A DNA stretch of 64,000 nucleotides, from assembly GCF_022921115.1 (NCBI RefSeq), contig NZ_CP095075.1, forward strand, positions 1,626,001-1,690,000, in the 5' to 3' direction. The notes under the pieces are model-generated. The model ran no database searches and was not told the DNA's origin. It saw nothing but the letters and a program-made list of their open reading frames with translations. Source of the stretch: Halobacillus amylolyticus. Lineage in GTDB: Bacteria > Bacillota > Bacilli > Bacillales > Halobacillaceae. This document shows positions 43,486 to 51,496 of this stretch, one piece after another; positions within the stretch are counted from its first letter, which is position 1, and every line of letters begins with the position of its first letter. The position numbers were made by a program, and so were the translations under genes.

Positions 43486-44324
43486 CTACTTAACCGTTTT
43501 TATTACGCTTGCGTCCCTTATGATTGCATTGATTTCGCCGCCAATTAAGATCATTAAGGAAGATAGATAAAACCAAATCATCAAAATCACAATCGTTCCA
43601 AGGTTTCCATATATAATCGAATAATTACTAAATCCTACATAGTATGAAAAACCGAGCGAGGCCAACTGCCAACCAATGGTAGCAAATAAGGCCCGGGAAT
43701 AATACCCTTCAACTGTAGTCTTTCGTTTGGAGCAATAATATACAAACAAGCGAATACCACGAGTAAAATGATAAAACTAACCGACCAACGTAGAATGTCC
43801 CAGGGTAGAAAAGAAGTTGATATTCCTAAATGAGAGAACACAAAAAGGCCTATGGATCTCCCGAATACCGACAATAGCAGGGAAATAATTACTCCAGTAA
43901 TCATTCCCATCGTCAACACAACCGCTACACATAGAGAATGGATCAGTGCTCTGCTTTCTTCAACACGATAGGCGCTGTTTAGTGTCCGTATGAGCGCACT
44001 GGTTCCCATGACTGAGAGCCATATTGTGATCACCATACTAATCGATAACAAGTCGCCCCTTGTCACCTCAAGGACGTGATACAAGTTCTTTTCAATTAAT
44101 TGCATTGATCCTTGTGGAGCAAAAGGTCTGACAAGGTTCAATACAGATTGTGTCGAGATCGGCAAAAAACTTAACAAACTGAACATTAATATTAGAAATG
44201 GAAACAATGCAAGTAACAAATAATAGGCCAGTTGTGCAGCCATATCAAATACTTTATCTTGGAAAGTACGGCCGATTAACCGTTTGAAAAACCAGCGTAT
44301 TCCTACTGAGCGTTGCCGTATCAT
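43486..44324 (-). pseudogene. YihY/BrkB-family membrane protein, single-base frameshift
   Basis: Two overlapping frames give one YihY-type protein of about 280 residues. The N-terminal part, from 44324, includes FDMAAQLAYYLLLALFPFLI and VMGTSALIRTLNSAY. It reads through to KGIIPGPYLL before going out of frame. The other frame continues ALFATIGWQLASLGFSYYVG and ends with LIGGEINAII. Adding one G to the GGG run (CCC at 43692-43694 on the plus strand) gives GIIPGALFATIGW. Membrane protein of six helices, function unclear. Natural mutation or sequence error cannot be told apart here. Confidence 0.85.
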
Positions 44325-44426
44325 GAACTTCCCCTCATTATCCTATTTTTAAAAAAAGCCTCTTTCTACGAAGATATATTCACCTTTCTAGAAATTATTC
44401 AGACAGGCGTATGTAAAGAAACGAAA

Positions 44427-44459
44427 AAATCCGTGAGACACTGGTTGTCTCACGGATTC
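44427..44459 (-). terminator. Intrinsic terminator of the CsbD-like gene
   Basis: AATCCGTGAGACA and TGTCTCACGGATT form a 13-bp stem. The minus strand ends in TTTTTTCG. Confidence 0.85.
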
Positions 44460-44529
44460 CTACTTCTATATTTTCCTTTACTGGGATTCCTGCGCTTATC
44501 TCCGCGTTTAAAGACCTCAGGGCAGCCAG

Positions 44530-44712
44530 TTATTTTTCTCTATTTTTGTGATCACCTGATGCGTTTTGAGCGGACCCCTTCAATTTATCTTTCTTACCGT
44601 CGTTTTGCATTTTCTGGTTATTCGCCGCGTTTCCTACCTGATCTTTCATTTCACCTTTTGCCTTGCTTACGGCTCCTTTGACTTTATCAGAATACCCTTT
44701 TCCTTTACTCAT
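44530..44712 (-). CDS. CsbD-family stress protein
   Basis: A 60-residue, highly hydrophilic CsbD-like protein (DKVKGAVSKAKGEMKDQVGN, then KDKLKGSAQN). CsbD is a SigB-controlled general stress protein in Bacillus subtilis. A SigB promoter lies 26-51 bases upstream, and AAGGAGGCGAT precedes the ATG. No enzymatic motif. Function unknown; the sequence is likely disordered or helical. Confidence 0.88.
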   Translation of the reverse strand: MSKGKGYSDKVKGAVSKAKGEMKDQVGNAANNQKMQNDGKKDKLKGSAQNASGDHKNREK

Positions 44713-44737
44713 TTTCTATCGCCTCCTTGCAGTATAT

Positions 44738-44763
44738 ATACACGGGTTCGATATTCATTAAAC
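44738..44763 (-). promoter_or_regulatory. SigB promoter of the CsbD-like gene
   Basis: On the minus strand, GTTTAA (44763-44758) and GTGTAT (44743-44738) are separated by 14 bases, the same spacing as at 43340-43365 and 52782-52807. Confidence 0.7.
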
Positions 44764-44895
44764 TTTTTTGTAACCTGTGCAGCTATGAGGAAAAGGTTAC
44801 TTTTAAACATCTAGGTACACCACTCCCCCTTGATAAATATCCGTATCTATGGCACAGTTTAAGACAACGTGTGAACTAAAAATGAATAGATTGAA

Positions 44896-44996
44896 ATGTA
44901 GGGGACCAGTGCAGCTGGTTGAGATTGTATCCTTTTCAGATACTAACCCTTAGAACCTGATCTGGTTTAAACCAGCGTAGGAAACATATGAAACGA
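44896..44996 (+). ncRNA. TPP riboswitch (THI box)
   Basis: The conserved blocks are present: TAGGGGACCAG, CTGGTTGAGAT, ACCCTTAGAACCTGATCTGG, and AAACCAGCGTAGGAAACA. The P2-P4 helices can form as in the family consensus. It is followed by a terminator and then the thiamine-precursor uptake operon, so TPP should switch transcription off. Confidence 0.93.
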
Positions 44997-45016
44997 ACAT
45001 TCGTTTATTAAGATAT

Positions 45017-45049
45017 GCACCCTAGGTATGGTACCAGGGTGCTTTTTTG
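45017..45049 (+). terminator. Riboswitch-controlled terminator of the thi operon
   Basis: GCACCCT and AGGGTGC enclose a further GGTA/TACC pairing, followed by TTTTTTG. It lies 20 bases beyond the TPP aptamer. Confidence 0.88.
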
Positions 45050-45132
45050 TGTTCCCTGCTCAATGAACCTCTCCCCGCTTAAAAGATCAGACATTTTCGT
45101 TAGCACACGAATCATTTTTTGGAGGGAACGAG

Positions 45133-46131
45133 ATGAAGAAGCTTCTACTATTGATCTGTACTCTGTTTGTATTAACAGCCTGTGCAAGTGGTGAGGAAGA
45201 TCAGACCGGTGCGTCGTCAAGCGAAGATCAAACTCAAGACATTAAACTTGTGCTCGATTGGACACCAAACACCAACCATACGGGACTCTATGTGGCAAAG
45301 GCTGAAGGATATTTTGAGGAACAAGGCTTAGATGTTGAGATTATGCTGCCTGGTGAAGCAGGGGCCGACCAACTCGTTGCCTCTGGCCAAGCTGACTTTG
45401 GCATCAGTGCCCAGGAAACGTTAACTGAGGCACGTGTCCAAGATATTCCGATTGTCTCCATTGGAGCGATCATCCAACATAATACGTCTGGATTCGCCTC
45501 ACCAAAGGAGAAAAATATCAAATCACCTGAAGACTTTGAAGGCAAAACTTATGGCGGCTGGGGGGCTCCTGTAGAGAAAGCTGTCCTCTCGTCATTAATG
45601 CAAAAAGAAGGTGCTGATGTTGAGAAAGTCGACATTATCAACATGGGGAACACCGACTTTTTTACAGCCGTTAAGCGGGACGTTGACTTCGCCTGGATCT
45701 ACTACGGCTGGACAGGTGTTGAGGCAGAACTTCGTGGACAAGAATTGAATATGATGTACTTAACCGATTACTCTGACAAACTAGATTACTATACACCCGT
45801 CTTAACAACAAATGAAGAAATGATCGCAGACAACCCTGCGACAGTGGAAGCGTTTATGGCAGCTGTCTCAAAAGGCTACCAATACGCGATTGATCAACCA
45901 GACAAAGCGGCTGATATTTTGATAGAAGCCGTTCCTAACTTGGATCCCGAACTTGTAAAGGCAAGCCAAGAATGGTTGTCTCCGAAATATCAAGCTGACG
46001 CAGAACGTTGGGGCCAGCAGGATTTAAGTGTTTGGAAGAATTACGCTGAATGGATGTATGACCACGATTTGCTAGATAAGAAGTTGAAAGCTGAAGAAGC
46101 ATTTACGAATAAATTTTTGCCCGAAAAATAA
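45133..46131 (+). CDS. thiY: ThiY-type thiamine-precursor (aminopyrimidine) ABC substrate-binding lipoprotein
   Basis: A 332-residue lipoprotein of the NMT1/THI5-like binding-protein family. The signal peptide ends in VLTACASG, with the lipid Cys at residue 17. The hallmark LVLDWTPNTNHTGLYVAKAE follows the linker, with GYFEEQGLDVEIMLPGEAGA after. Such proteins bind formylaminopyrimidine or HMP, salvage precursors of thiamine. First gene behind the TPP riboswitch; GGAGGGAACG precedes the ATG. The ligand is inferred from family and riboswitch. Confidence 0.9.
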   Translation: MKKLLLLICTLFVLTACASGEEDQTGASSSEDQTQDIKLVLDWTPNTNHTGLYVAKAEGYFEEQGLDVEIMLPGEAGADQLVASGQADFGISAQETLTEARVQDIPIVSIGAIIQHNTSGFASPKEKNIKSPEDFEGKTYGGWGAPVEKAVLSSLMQKEGADVEKVDIINMGNTDFFTAVKRDVDFAWIYYGWTGVEAELRGQELNMMYLTDYSDKLDYYTPVLTTNEEMIADNPATVEAFMAAVSKGYQYAIDQPDKAADILIEAVPNLDPELVKASQEWLSPKYQADAERWGQQDLSVWKNYAEWMYDHDLLDKKLKAEEAFTNKFLPEK

Positions 46132-46150
46132 TTGAGGCTATTTCGGAAAA

Positions 46151-46230
46151 TTCGCGGACAAACTTGCCTTTTCGCGGCTAATTTTCATTTTGCGCAGCCA
46201 TTCTGGGAGAAGCGCGGCGAAAGCCCAAAA
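46151..46230. repeat. Four-unit 20-bp degenerate tandem array inside the thi operon
   Basis: Units of 20 bases start at 46151, 46171, 46191 and 46211; three begin TTCGCGG or nearly so and the third TGCGCAG. The array sits between thiY and the thiamine-binding gene, and should be transcribed. No spacers and no conserved open frame. Confidence 0.65.
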
Positions 46231-46260
46231 TCGCCCACTAAATAAAGGAGGACAACAAAA

Positions 46261-46551
46261 ATGGCTAATTCACTCGTAAGCATTCAAATCCTGCCGAAAG
46301 CGAAAAATGGAGAAGACGTGATCCCTTATGTTGATCAAGCTATCTCCGTCATTCACGCATCTGGATTAAACTATGAGGTCCACCCTCTCGAAACAACGGT
46401 TGAAGGCGACCTTTCAGAAATTCTACCCCTGATCGAAAAAGTAAATGAGGAGATGGTGGAGAAAGGCGCAAGCAATGTTATCTCGCAAATCAAAGTACTA
46501 TACCAGCCAAGCGGGGCTTCCATGGACTCATTAACGGAGAAATACCGTTGA
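46261..46551 (+). CDS. Thiamine-binding protein, DUF77/MTH1187 family
   Basis: A 96-residue protein of the Thiamine_BP (DUF77) family, related to the YkoF domains that bind thiamine. Features are VSIQILPKAKNGEDVIPYVD at the start and GLNYEVHPLETTVEG at the likely ligand site. Cytoplasmic. AAAGGAGGAC precedes the ATG, and the stop overlaps the permease start as ATGA. In this operon it may sense or buffer thiamine or its pyrimidine precursor. Confidence 0.88.
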   Translation: MANSLVSIQILPKAKNGEDVIPYVDQAISVIHASGLNYEVHPLETTVEGDLSEILPLIEKVNEEMVEKGASNVISQIKVLYQPSGASMDSLTEKYR

Positions 46552-47324
46552 TGAAAAAGCTCGTTCATAAAGGGTGGAGACCTGCATTGGTCCTCATCCT
46601 TTTGCTTATCATTTGGGAAGGAAGCTGCCGTATGTTCGGTGTACCTGACTGGCTGCTGCCCGCTCCCTCCCTTATTTGGCAGGAAGCCATCAGCGGCTGG
46701 AGTCAGTACAGCCATCACCTGTTCTCTACCATTCAACTGACGTTATTAGGGTTCACTATCGGCTCAAGCTTCGGGTTATTCGTGGCCATTGTCCTTCACA
46801 TGATCCCTAAGCTAAGGGAAGCCATTTCCCCCCTTCTCATCTTGTCGCAAAATATTCCGATCATCGTACTTGCTCCTCTGCTCGTGATCTGGTTCGGCTT
46901 TGGCTGGCTGCCGAAAGTGATCGTCATCGTGCTCGTCTGCTTCTTCCCAATTGCCGTGGCGGCAATGGATGGATTAAGACAAACCAACCAGGAACTCATG
47001 CACTATATGAAAATGGCGGGAGCTTCAAAAGGGCAGATTTTTCGCAAATTACAATGGCCACATGCGATACCGTCGATTTTTTCTGGGTTGAAGATTTCCG
47101 CTACATACAGTGTGATGGGGGCTGTTATATCGGAATGGCTCGGTGCTAATGAAGGGATTGGTGTGTACATGACACTTGCCTCTTCCTCCTTTCGAACAGA
47201 CCGCGTATTTGTAGCAATCTGTCTAATCATGGTATTAAGCCTATTATTCTTTGGCATCATTTCCTGGATTGAAAAAGCACTCACTAAATGGCAGTCAAAG
47301 GAGGCTGATCAGCAGCATGGCTAA
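46548..47324 (+). CDS. thiX: ThiX-type ABC transporter permease
   Basis: A 258-residue SsuC/TauC-like permease with about six helices. It has WLLPAPSLIWQEAI near residue 35, LRQTNQELMHYMKMAGASKG with the EAA-type loop near residue 145, and AVISEWLGANEGIGVYM near residue 185. The start overlaps the DUF77 gene stop by four bases. It forms the membrane pore of the ThiXYZ importer. Confidence 0.9.
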   Translation: MMKKLVHKGWRPALVLILLLIIWEGSCRMFGVPDWLLPAPSLIWQEAISGWSQYSHHLFSTIQLTLLGFTIGSSFGLFVAIVLHMIPKLREAISPLLILSQNIPIIVLAPLLVIWFGFGWLPKVIVIVLVCFFPIAVAAMDGLRQTNQELMHYMKMAGASKGQIFRKLQWPHAIPSIFSGLKISATYSVMGAVISEWLGANEGIGVYMTLASSSFRTDRVFVAICLIMVLSLLFFGIISWIEKALTKWQSKEADQQHG

Positions 47325-48054
47325 GCTTTCGATTGAATACCTAACAAAAACATTTGGTTCTCACTCCATCATTGAGGACCTATCCCTTAAAGTTGAAGAC
47401 GCTGAGTTCGTATCGATTTTGGGACCATCTGGAAGCGGGAAAAGCACACTCTTTCATTTGATTGGAGGGCTTTATCCTCCTGATAATGGAGATATTTATC
47501 TTGACGGGAAACTGATTACCGGTGAAAAAGGAGCCATCAGCTATATGCCGCAAAGCCCCTCCCTTCTTCCCTGGCGAACCATTTTAGATAATGTGCTACT
47601 GGGCGGGGAAATTGTCGGGAGACGCGATGCAGACAAGGCAATGGAGATGATTCAAAAAGCCGGACTAAGTGGATATGAATCGGCTTATCCAAGCCAGTTA
47701 TCTGGTGGCATGCAACAGCGCGCTTCCTTTATCAGGAGCCTGCTTAGTCCTCAATCCCTTATCTGTCTGGATGAACCGTTTTCTGCACTCGATGAATTTA
47801 CTAGACTTGAAATGCAAAAATGGCTGATATCGATTTGGGAACAATATAAACGCTCGATTTTATTCGTTACCCACAATATTGATGAAGCTCTCTTTTTATC
47901 TGATCGCATCATCGTATTATCGGATAAACCGGCTCACGTACAAAAAGAGTACCCCATTCCTTTTGAGCGGCCAAGAGAAGAATCATTGATGCTCAGCCAT
48001 GAATTCTTGGACTGGAAGAAAACGATTTTCAACGAATTGAGGGGACTTTCATGA
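47317..48054 (+). CDS. thiZ: ThiZ-type ABC transporter ATP-binding protein
   Basis: A 245-residue ATPase of the nitrate/sulfonate/taurine type. The start at 47317 follows AAAGGAGG; a longer frame to 47251 lies within thiX and is not supported. Walker A is LGPSGSGKST near residue 37, the Q loop MPQSPSLLPWRT near 85, the signature LSGGMQQRASFIRS near 130 and Walker B LICLDEPFSALDE near 151. Powers the importer; the next gene overlaps its stop. Confidence 0.92.
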   Translation: MAKLSIEYLTKTFGSHSIIEDLSLKVEDAEFVSILGPSGSGKSTLFHLIGGLYPPDNGDIYLDGKLITGEKGAISYMPQSPSLLPWRTILDNVLLGGEIVGRRDADKAMEMIQKAGLSGYESAYPSQLSGGMQQRASFIRSLLSPQSLICLDEPFSALDEFTRLEMQKWLISIWEQYKRSILFVTHNIDEALFLSDRIIVLSDKPAHVQKEYPIPFERPREESLMLSHEFLDWKKTIFNELRGLS

Positions 48055-48821
48055 AGCAACCTATCATCGATGCTCACATTCACCTGGATATGTACAGCGA
48101 GGAATCACGGAGAGAGATAATGCAGGATTTGGAAAGATACCACATAGACGGACTCATTTCTGTTTCTAATCATACGGCATCTGCCCAGATGAATCTGAAG
48201 TTGGCGCGTCAAGACAAACGAATTAAACCAGCAGTCGGTTTTCACCCCGAGCAGGAATTGCCTGATGATCATCAGCTTGAGAGGATTTTTAAACTTATTG
48301 ATGAACATAAAGAAGAAATGGTTGCCATCGGAGAAGTGGGTCTCCCCTACTATTCTCGAAAAAAAGACCCAAGCCTATCACTAACGCCTTATATAGAAAT
48401 GCTGGAACGATTTATCAGGCTGGCCGTCAAGCTGGACAAACCTATCATTCTTCATGCCATTTATGAAGACGCTAATATTGCTTGTGATTTACTAGAAAAA
48501 CACTCTGTGAGAAAAGTCCATTTCCACTGGTTTAAGAGCTCTCCCGCAATGATTCGACGATTGATTGAGAATCGATACTCCATTTCTGTTACGCCTGACT
48601 GTTTATATGAAGCAGAAATCCAGCAGCTTATCGAGCAATATCCCCTCGAGTTGATGATGGTCGAGACAGACGGACCGTGGCCTTTTGAAGGGGAATTCAA
48701 AAATGAACGAACACACCCAAAAATGATTCATGAATCTATTACTAAAATTAGCGAGATTAAATCTCTGCCCTTGGATGAAGTGTATAAGCAGTTATACCAA
48801 AATACAGTCGACTTTTTTTAA
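48051..48821 (+). CDS. TatD-family metal-dependent hydrolase in the thi operon
   Basis: A 256-residue TIM-barrel amidohydrolase-superfamily protein. Metal ligands are visible as DAHIHLD at residues 7-13, the glutamate in IGEVGLPYY, LHAIYED, KVHFHWF and ETDGPWPF near residue 204. Its ATG overlaps the thiZ stop (ATGA), so it is cotranslated with the transporter under the TPP riboswitch. A role in processing the imported pyrimidine or another thiamine breakdown product is inferred. TatD proteins are otherwise known as DNases or D-aminoacyl-type hydrolases. Confidence 0.87.
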   Translation: MKQPIIDAHIHLDMYSEESRREIMQDLERYHIDGLISVSNHTASAQMNLKLARQDKRIKPAVGFHPEQELPDDHQLERIFKLIDEHKEEMVAIGEVGLPYYSRKKDPSLSLTPYIEMLERFIRLAVKLDKPIILHAIYEDANIACDLLEKHSVRKVHFHWFKSSPAMIRRLIENRYSISVTPDCLYEAEIQQLIEQYPLELMMVETDGPWPFEGEFKNERTHPKMIHESITKISEIKSLPLDEVYKQLYQNTVDFF

Positions 48822-49371
48822 TATTAATAAGGACGGTCCTCCTAAAAGTGAGTGTTCAAAAAGTTGCCAAATTAGAAGGTCGACTAAGATCGCCACGACA
48901 CGAGAGCAACGTCGACACTAGCACGTCCTGTGCGTCGCAAGAAGGTCGAGGCGGAGTAGCTTTGAGCACAAAGAAATCTTCCCCGAATTGGCATCGCACG
49001 AAGGAAAAGTGCCCTTCTTTTCCAAGGAGCGGACTTGCACAGGACGTGCTGACTTCTGCGTTGTGCACAAGGACGTGCACGGTTTTAGTAGAAGTTCCGC
49101 TGCTACTTGTTGATACGTGAGTAGCGAGGCCACTTCAGAGAATATCCTTCTTCGCTGCCTTGCCCCGAGGAATTTACCTCTTTGAATAGGCTTGTAGACG
49201 CAGGGGGCACACGCTCTTCAAAAGCAAGCCAACGAAGAGATTCGCCTCTTATCATTTGGTGACTTTTTTTGAACATCCTCTAAAAATTTAACCATGTCCA
49301 TCCTAGTTAGATTTAACATTGATCCATAACGGGTATAACTAGGTATAACCTTAAAAATAGGAGGCTCACAC
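48822..49371. other. Intergenic stretch filled by a foldback repeat element
   Basis: Apart from the element listed at 48852-49277, this stretch holds only the ribosome site AGGAGG of the downstream peroxiredoxin gene. Short open frames on both strands lie entirely within the repeat and have no family resemblance. Confidence 0.6.
48852..49277. repeat. MITE-like element with inverted ends and internal inverted repeats
   Basis: GTGTTCAAAAAGTTGCC at 48852 is opposed near the other end by GACTTTTTTTGAACATC at 49261-49277 (imperfect inverted ends). Inside, GCACGTCCTGTGC at 48921-48933 is perfectly inverted as GCACAGGACGTGC at 49037-49049, and GTGCACAAGGACGTGCAC follows at 49063-49080. No transposase is present. 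Confidence 0.6.
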
Positions 49372-49878
49372 ATGGGCGTTTTTAAATTAGGAGAAAAGAT
49401 ACCAAATTTCAATTTACCTGCTGTTTCAGGAGAAGAATATTCATTTGAGGACTATCGAAATGATAATGAAGGAGATTGGCATCTACTCGTTTACTTTAGA
49501 GGATCGTGGTGCCCGGCTTGTATGGAAGAATTAAAAGAATTTGAAGAAAGTAAAGCCTATTTTGAAGACAAAAAAGTAAAACTGACAACGATCTCCACAG
49601 ATAATATGGAAAGCTTGAAGAAAATGGTCGATGAGCATGGGTTCTCATTTCCAGTGCTGGCTGATGAAGACCTCACTGTTCTAGCCCAATATGATGTCCA
49701 CTATCACGGAGCGGATGATCCGTATGAAGATCATGGCACCCACGGTGAGCCAGCCTACTTTTTAACAGATAATCAAGGAAATCTTCTTTACCAACAGCGC
49801 CAAACAAGTCCATTTGGCCGCCCTCATCCCAAGGAAATACGAAAAATCATTAAGTATATTAGTCAAAACTTAAAATAA
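49372..49878 (+). CDS. Peroxiredoxin/redoxin (AhpC-TSA family)
   Basis: A 168-residue thioredoxin-fold peroxidase. The active site is in YFRGSWCPACMEEL, with C47 and C50 forming a CxxC-type pair in place of the usual PxxxTxxC. The N-terminal FKLGEKIPNFNLPAVSG and the C-terminal GEPAYFLTDNQGNLLYQ fit bacterioferritin-comigratory-like redoxins. Reduces peroxides or other thiol substrates in the cytoplasm. AGGAGG precedes the ATG. Confidence 0.87.
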   Translation: MGVFKLGEKIPNFNLPAVSGEEYSFEDYRNDNEGDWHLLVYFRGSWCPACMEELKEFEESKAYFEDKKVKLTTISTDNMESLKKMVDEHGFSFPVLADEDLTVLAQYDVHYHGADDPYEDHGTHGEPAYFLTDNQGNLLYQQRQTSPFGRPHPKEIRKIIKYISQNLK

Positions 49879-49885
49879 AAGTGCT

Positions 49886-49922
49886 AAACCGCCGGCAAAG
49901 GATTCTTTACCGGCGGTTTTGT
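49886..49922 (+). terminator. Intrinsic terminator of the peroxiredoxin gene
   Basis: AAACCGCCGG and CCGGCGGTTT pair, extended inside by AAAG/CTTT, with TGTG after. Confidence 0.87.
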
Positions 49923-49986
49923 GTCTCTCATTTTCTAGGATAATAAAAGATAGAGACGAAGCGTAACAACCTAATAACGATAGTGG

Positions 49987-50073
49987 TTTCTCCCCAAAAA
50001 TTGAATGTTTTTGTCCAAACGAACTGTGATTCTTCCCAGAAATCGATTATTTTACCGAAAATCATTAGGATTC
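49987..50073. repeat. 21-bp tandem array, part upstream of the IS insertion
   Basis: Units start at 49987, 50008, 50029 and 50050, each with a TTCTTCCC- or TTGTCC-like core. The fifth unit is cut after ATTC by the IS element and resumes at 51497. The core is the reverse complement of the array at 35107-35253. Confidence 0.7.
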
Positions 50074-50090
50074 TAGAGTTAGTATAAAAA

Positions 50091-50456
50091 GTGGACACTA
50101 GTATTGAACCATGTTTTAATCATCACAAAGCATTAAAGGACGTGTTCACATTGACCCAAAAGTACAGAAATTATGACCCTGAGTTTAAGCTTTATGTTGT
50201 GAAGTTAATGGAATTGGACGGACACAAAATGACGGACCTTAGTCAGAAACTCGATATTCCCTACGGTAACCTTAAAAGATGGAAGACGGAGTATCGTGAC
50301 CAAAAAAAGAAGGAAGAAAAAGAAGCACAGAATCAACTGTTGACCGCCTCTGAGTACAAGGAAATGTATGAAAAAGAGAAAAAAAGTAACGTAGAGCTCC
50401 AGGAGGAAGTCGACATTTTAAAAAAGGCCATGCACATCTTCAATCAGGAAAAGTAG
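50091..50456 (+). CDS. IS3-family transposase OrfA, copy 2
   Basis: Up to 121 residues, protein identical to copy 1. The helix-turn-helix is in LELDG-type sequence (KLMELDGHKMTDLSQKLDIP), followed by a coiled coil (EKEKKSNVELQEEVDILKKA). A AAA AAG at 50420-50426 is in the zero frame (codons TTA AAA AAG). A -1 slip there continues GHAHLQSGKVVKFKF without a stop into orfB, so a programmed frameshift producing OrfAB is directly supported. Confidence 0.92.
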   Translation: MDTSIEPCFNHHKALKDVFTLTQKYRNYDPEFKLYVVKLMELDGHKMTDLSQKLDIPYGNLKRWKTEYRDQKKKEEKEAQNQLLTASEYKEMYEKEKKSNVELQEEVDILKKAMHIFNQEK

Positions 50457-51367
50457 TGAAGTTCAAGTTCATTCATGAACACCGACACGAACACACCATT
50501 TCGAGGATGTGCCAAGTTCTTGGTGTGTCTAAATCTGGTTATTATGATTATTTGAATCGTCTGGACAGAGAAGAAACGGAAAGAGAGGCTTGGAACCGTT
50601 ATATCGATGAACGGATCCTCTTCCATTATCATGATAATTATGGGTGTTACGGCAGCCCTCGCATCCACTTTATGCTTCGAGAAGTGGATCAGGTGGAGGT
50701 TTCTCAAAAGAAAGTGACGAATCGAATGAGAGAACTGGACCTTTATGCCACACCACCTAAAAAGTTCATCAATACGACAGACTCTGATCACGATGAAACC
50801 ATTCACTCAAACCATTTAAACCGTGACTTTCTTCCAGAGGCCCCAGACCAGGTTTGGGCTACTGATATTACTTATATTCACACAGGAGAAGGCTTTTTAT
50901 ATCTGAATCCTGTTATTGATCTTGCTTCCCGACGGATCATAAGTTATCAGTTAGACGATCATATGGATCACACCCTGTGCTTAAAAGCTTTAGAAAAGGC
51001 TTTGGCCATTCGTAACCCTAAGTCGGGTTGGATTCACCATTCAGATCGTGGCTCTCAGTACTGTTCTAAGGCTTATTTAGATACACTTAAGGAGGCAGGA
51101 GCGACCATAAGTATGAGTCGGAAGGGAAACCCCTACGACAATGCATGTGCAGAGAGTTTCTTTGCCTCTCTGAAAAAAGAATACCTGTACAAACATGTTT
51201 ATGAGACAAAAGCAGAAGCCAAACTAGCCATTCAGTTTTACATCAATTTTTATAACCAAAAACGAATCCATTCTACATTGGACTATTTAACTCCGTTAGA
51301 AAAAGAAAAGAGCTATAAAATGAACCATGATAAAAAGCTCAAAAAGAACCAAATGTCCTCTGCCTAA
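50456..51367 (+). CDS. IS3-family transposase OrfB (DDE integrase), copy 2
   Basis: A 303-residue transposase catalytic domain, identical in protein sequence to copy 1. D in WATDITYIH, D in HHSDRGSQYC and E in CAESFFASLKKEY form the DDE triad. Translated mostly as OrfAB by -1 frameshifting; the GTG at 50456 overlaps the orfA stop. Intact. Confidence 0.93.
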   Translation: MKFKFIHEHRHEHTISRMCQVLGVSKSGYYDYLNRLDREETEREAWNRYIDERILFHYHDNYGCYGSPRIHFMLREVDQVEVSQKKVTNRMRELDLYATPPKKFINTTDSDHDETIHSNHLNRDFLPEAPDQVWATDITYIHTGEGFLYLNPVIDLASRRIISYQLDDHMDHTLCLKALEKALAIRNPKSGWIHHSDRGSQYCSKAYLDTLKEAGATISMSRKGNPYDNACAESFFASLKKEYLYKHVYETKAEAKLAIQFYINFYNQKRIHSTLDYLTPLEKEKSYKMNHDKKLKKNQMSSA

Positions 51368-51496
51368 AGGAATGAATTGGTTTTTGATTCTTTCCTTTAG
51401 GCGGAGGCATCCAAGCGTCTCGAAAGAGGACGCGCGGAAGAAAAAGAATGGTTCAAATACCGGTCTATGAATGTCCACTATATTGACAGATCTCCA

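Larger units (their letters stand above)
50074..51496 (+). mobile_element. IS3-family insertion sequence, copy 2 (1423 bp)
   Basis: A complete element, plus strand, with target duplication ATTC at 50070-50073 and 51497-51500. The ends are TAGAGTTAGTATAAAAAG at the left and ACTATATTGACAGATCTCCA at the right. It has the same length as copy 1 in inverted orientation 29 kb away. It inserted inside one unit of a 21-bp tandem array. A strong inner hairpin, GCCTAAAGGAA / TTCCTTTAGGC, lies at 51364-51404 after orfB. Confidence 0.93.

Noticed and set aside
48856..49133. Short protein-coding genes within the foldback element
   Set aside because: The frames follow the inverted repeats, lack ribosome sites and differ between strands only by symmetry.
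20704..50073. Inversion of the segment between the two IS copies
   Set aside because: Each IS copy keeps its own matching 4-bp target duplication, which recombination between the copies would have swapped.
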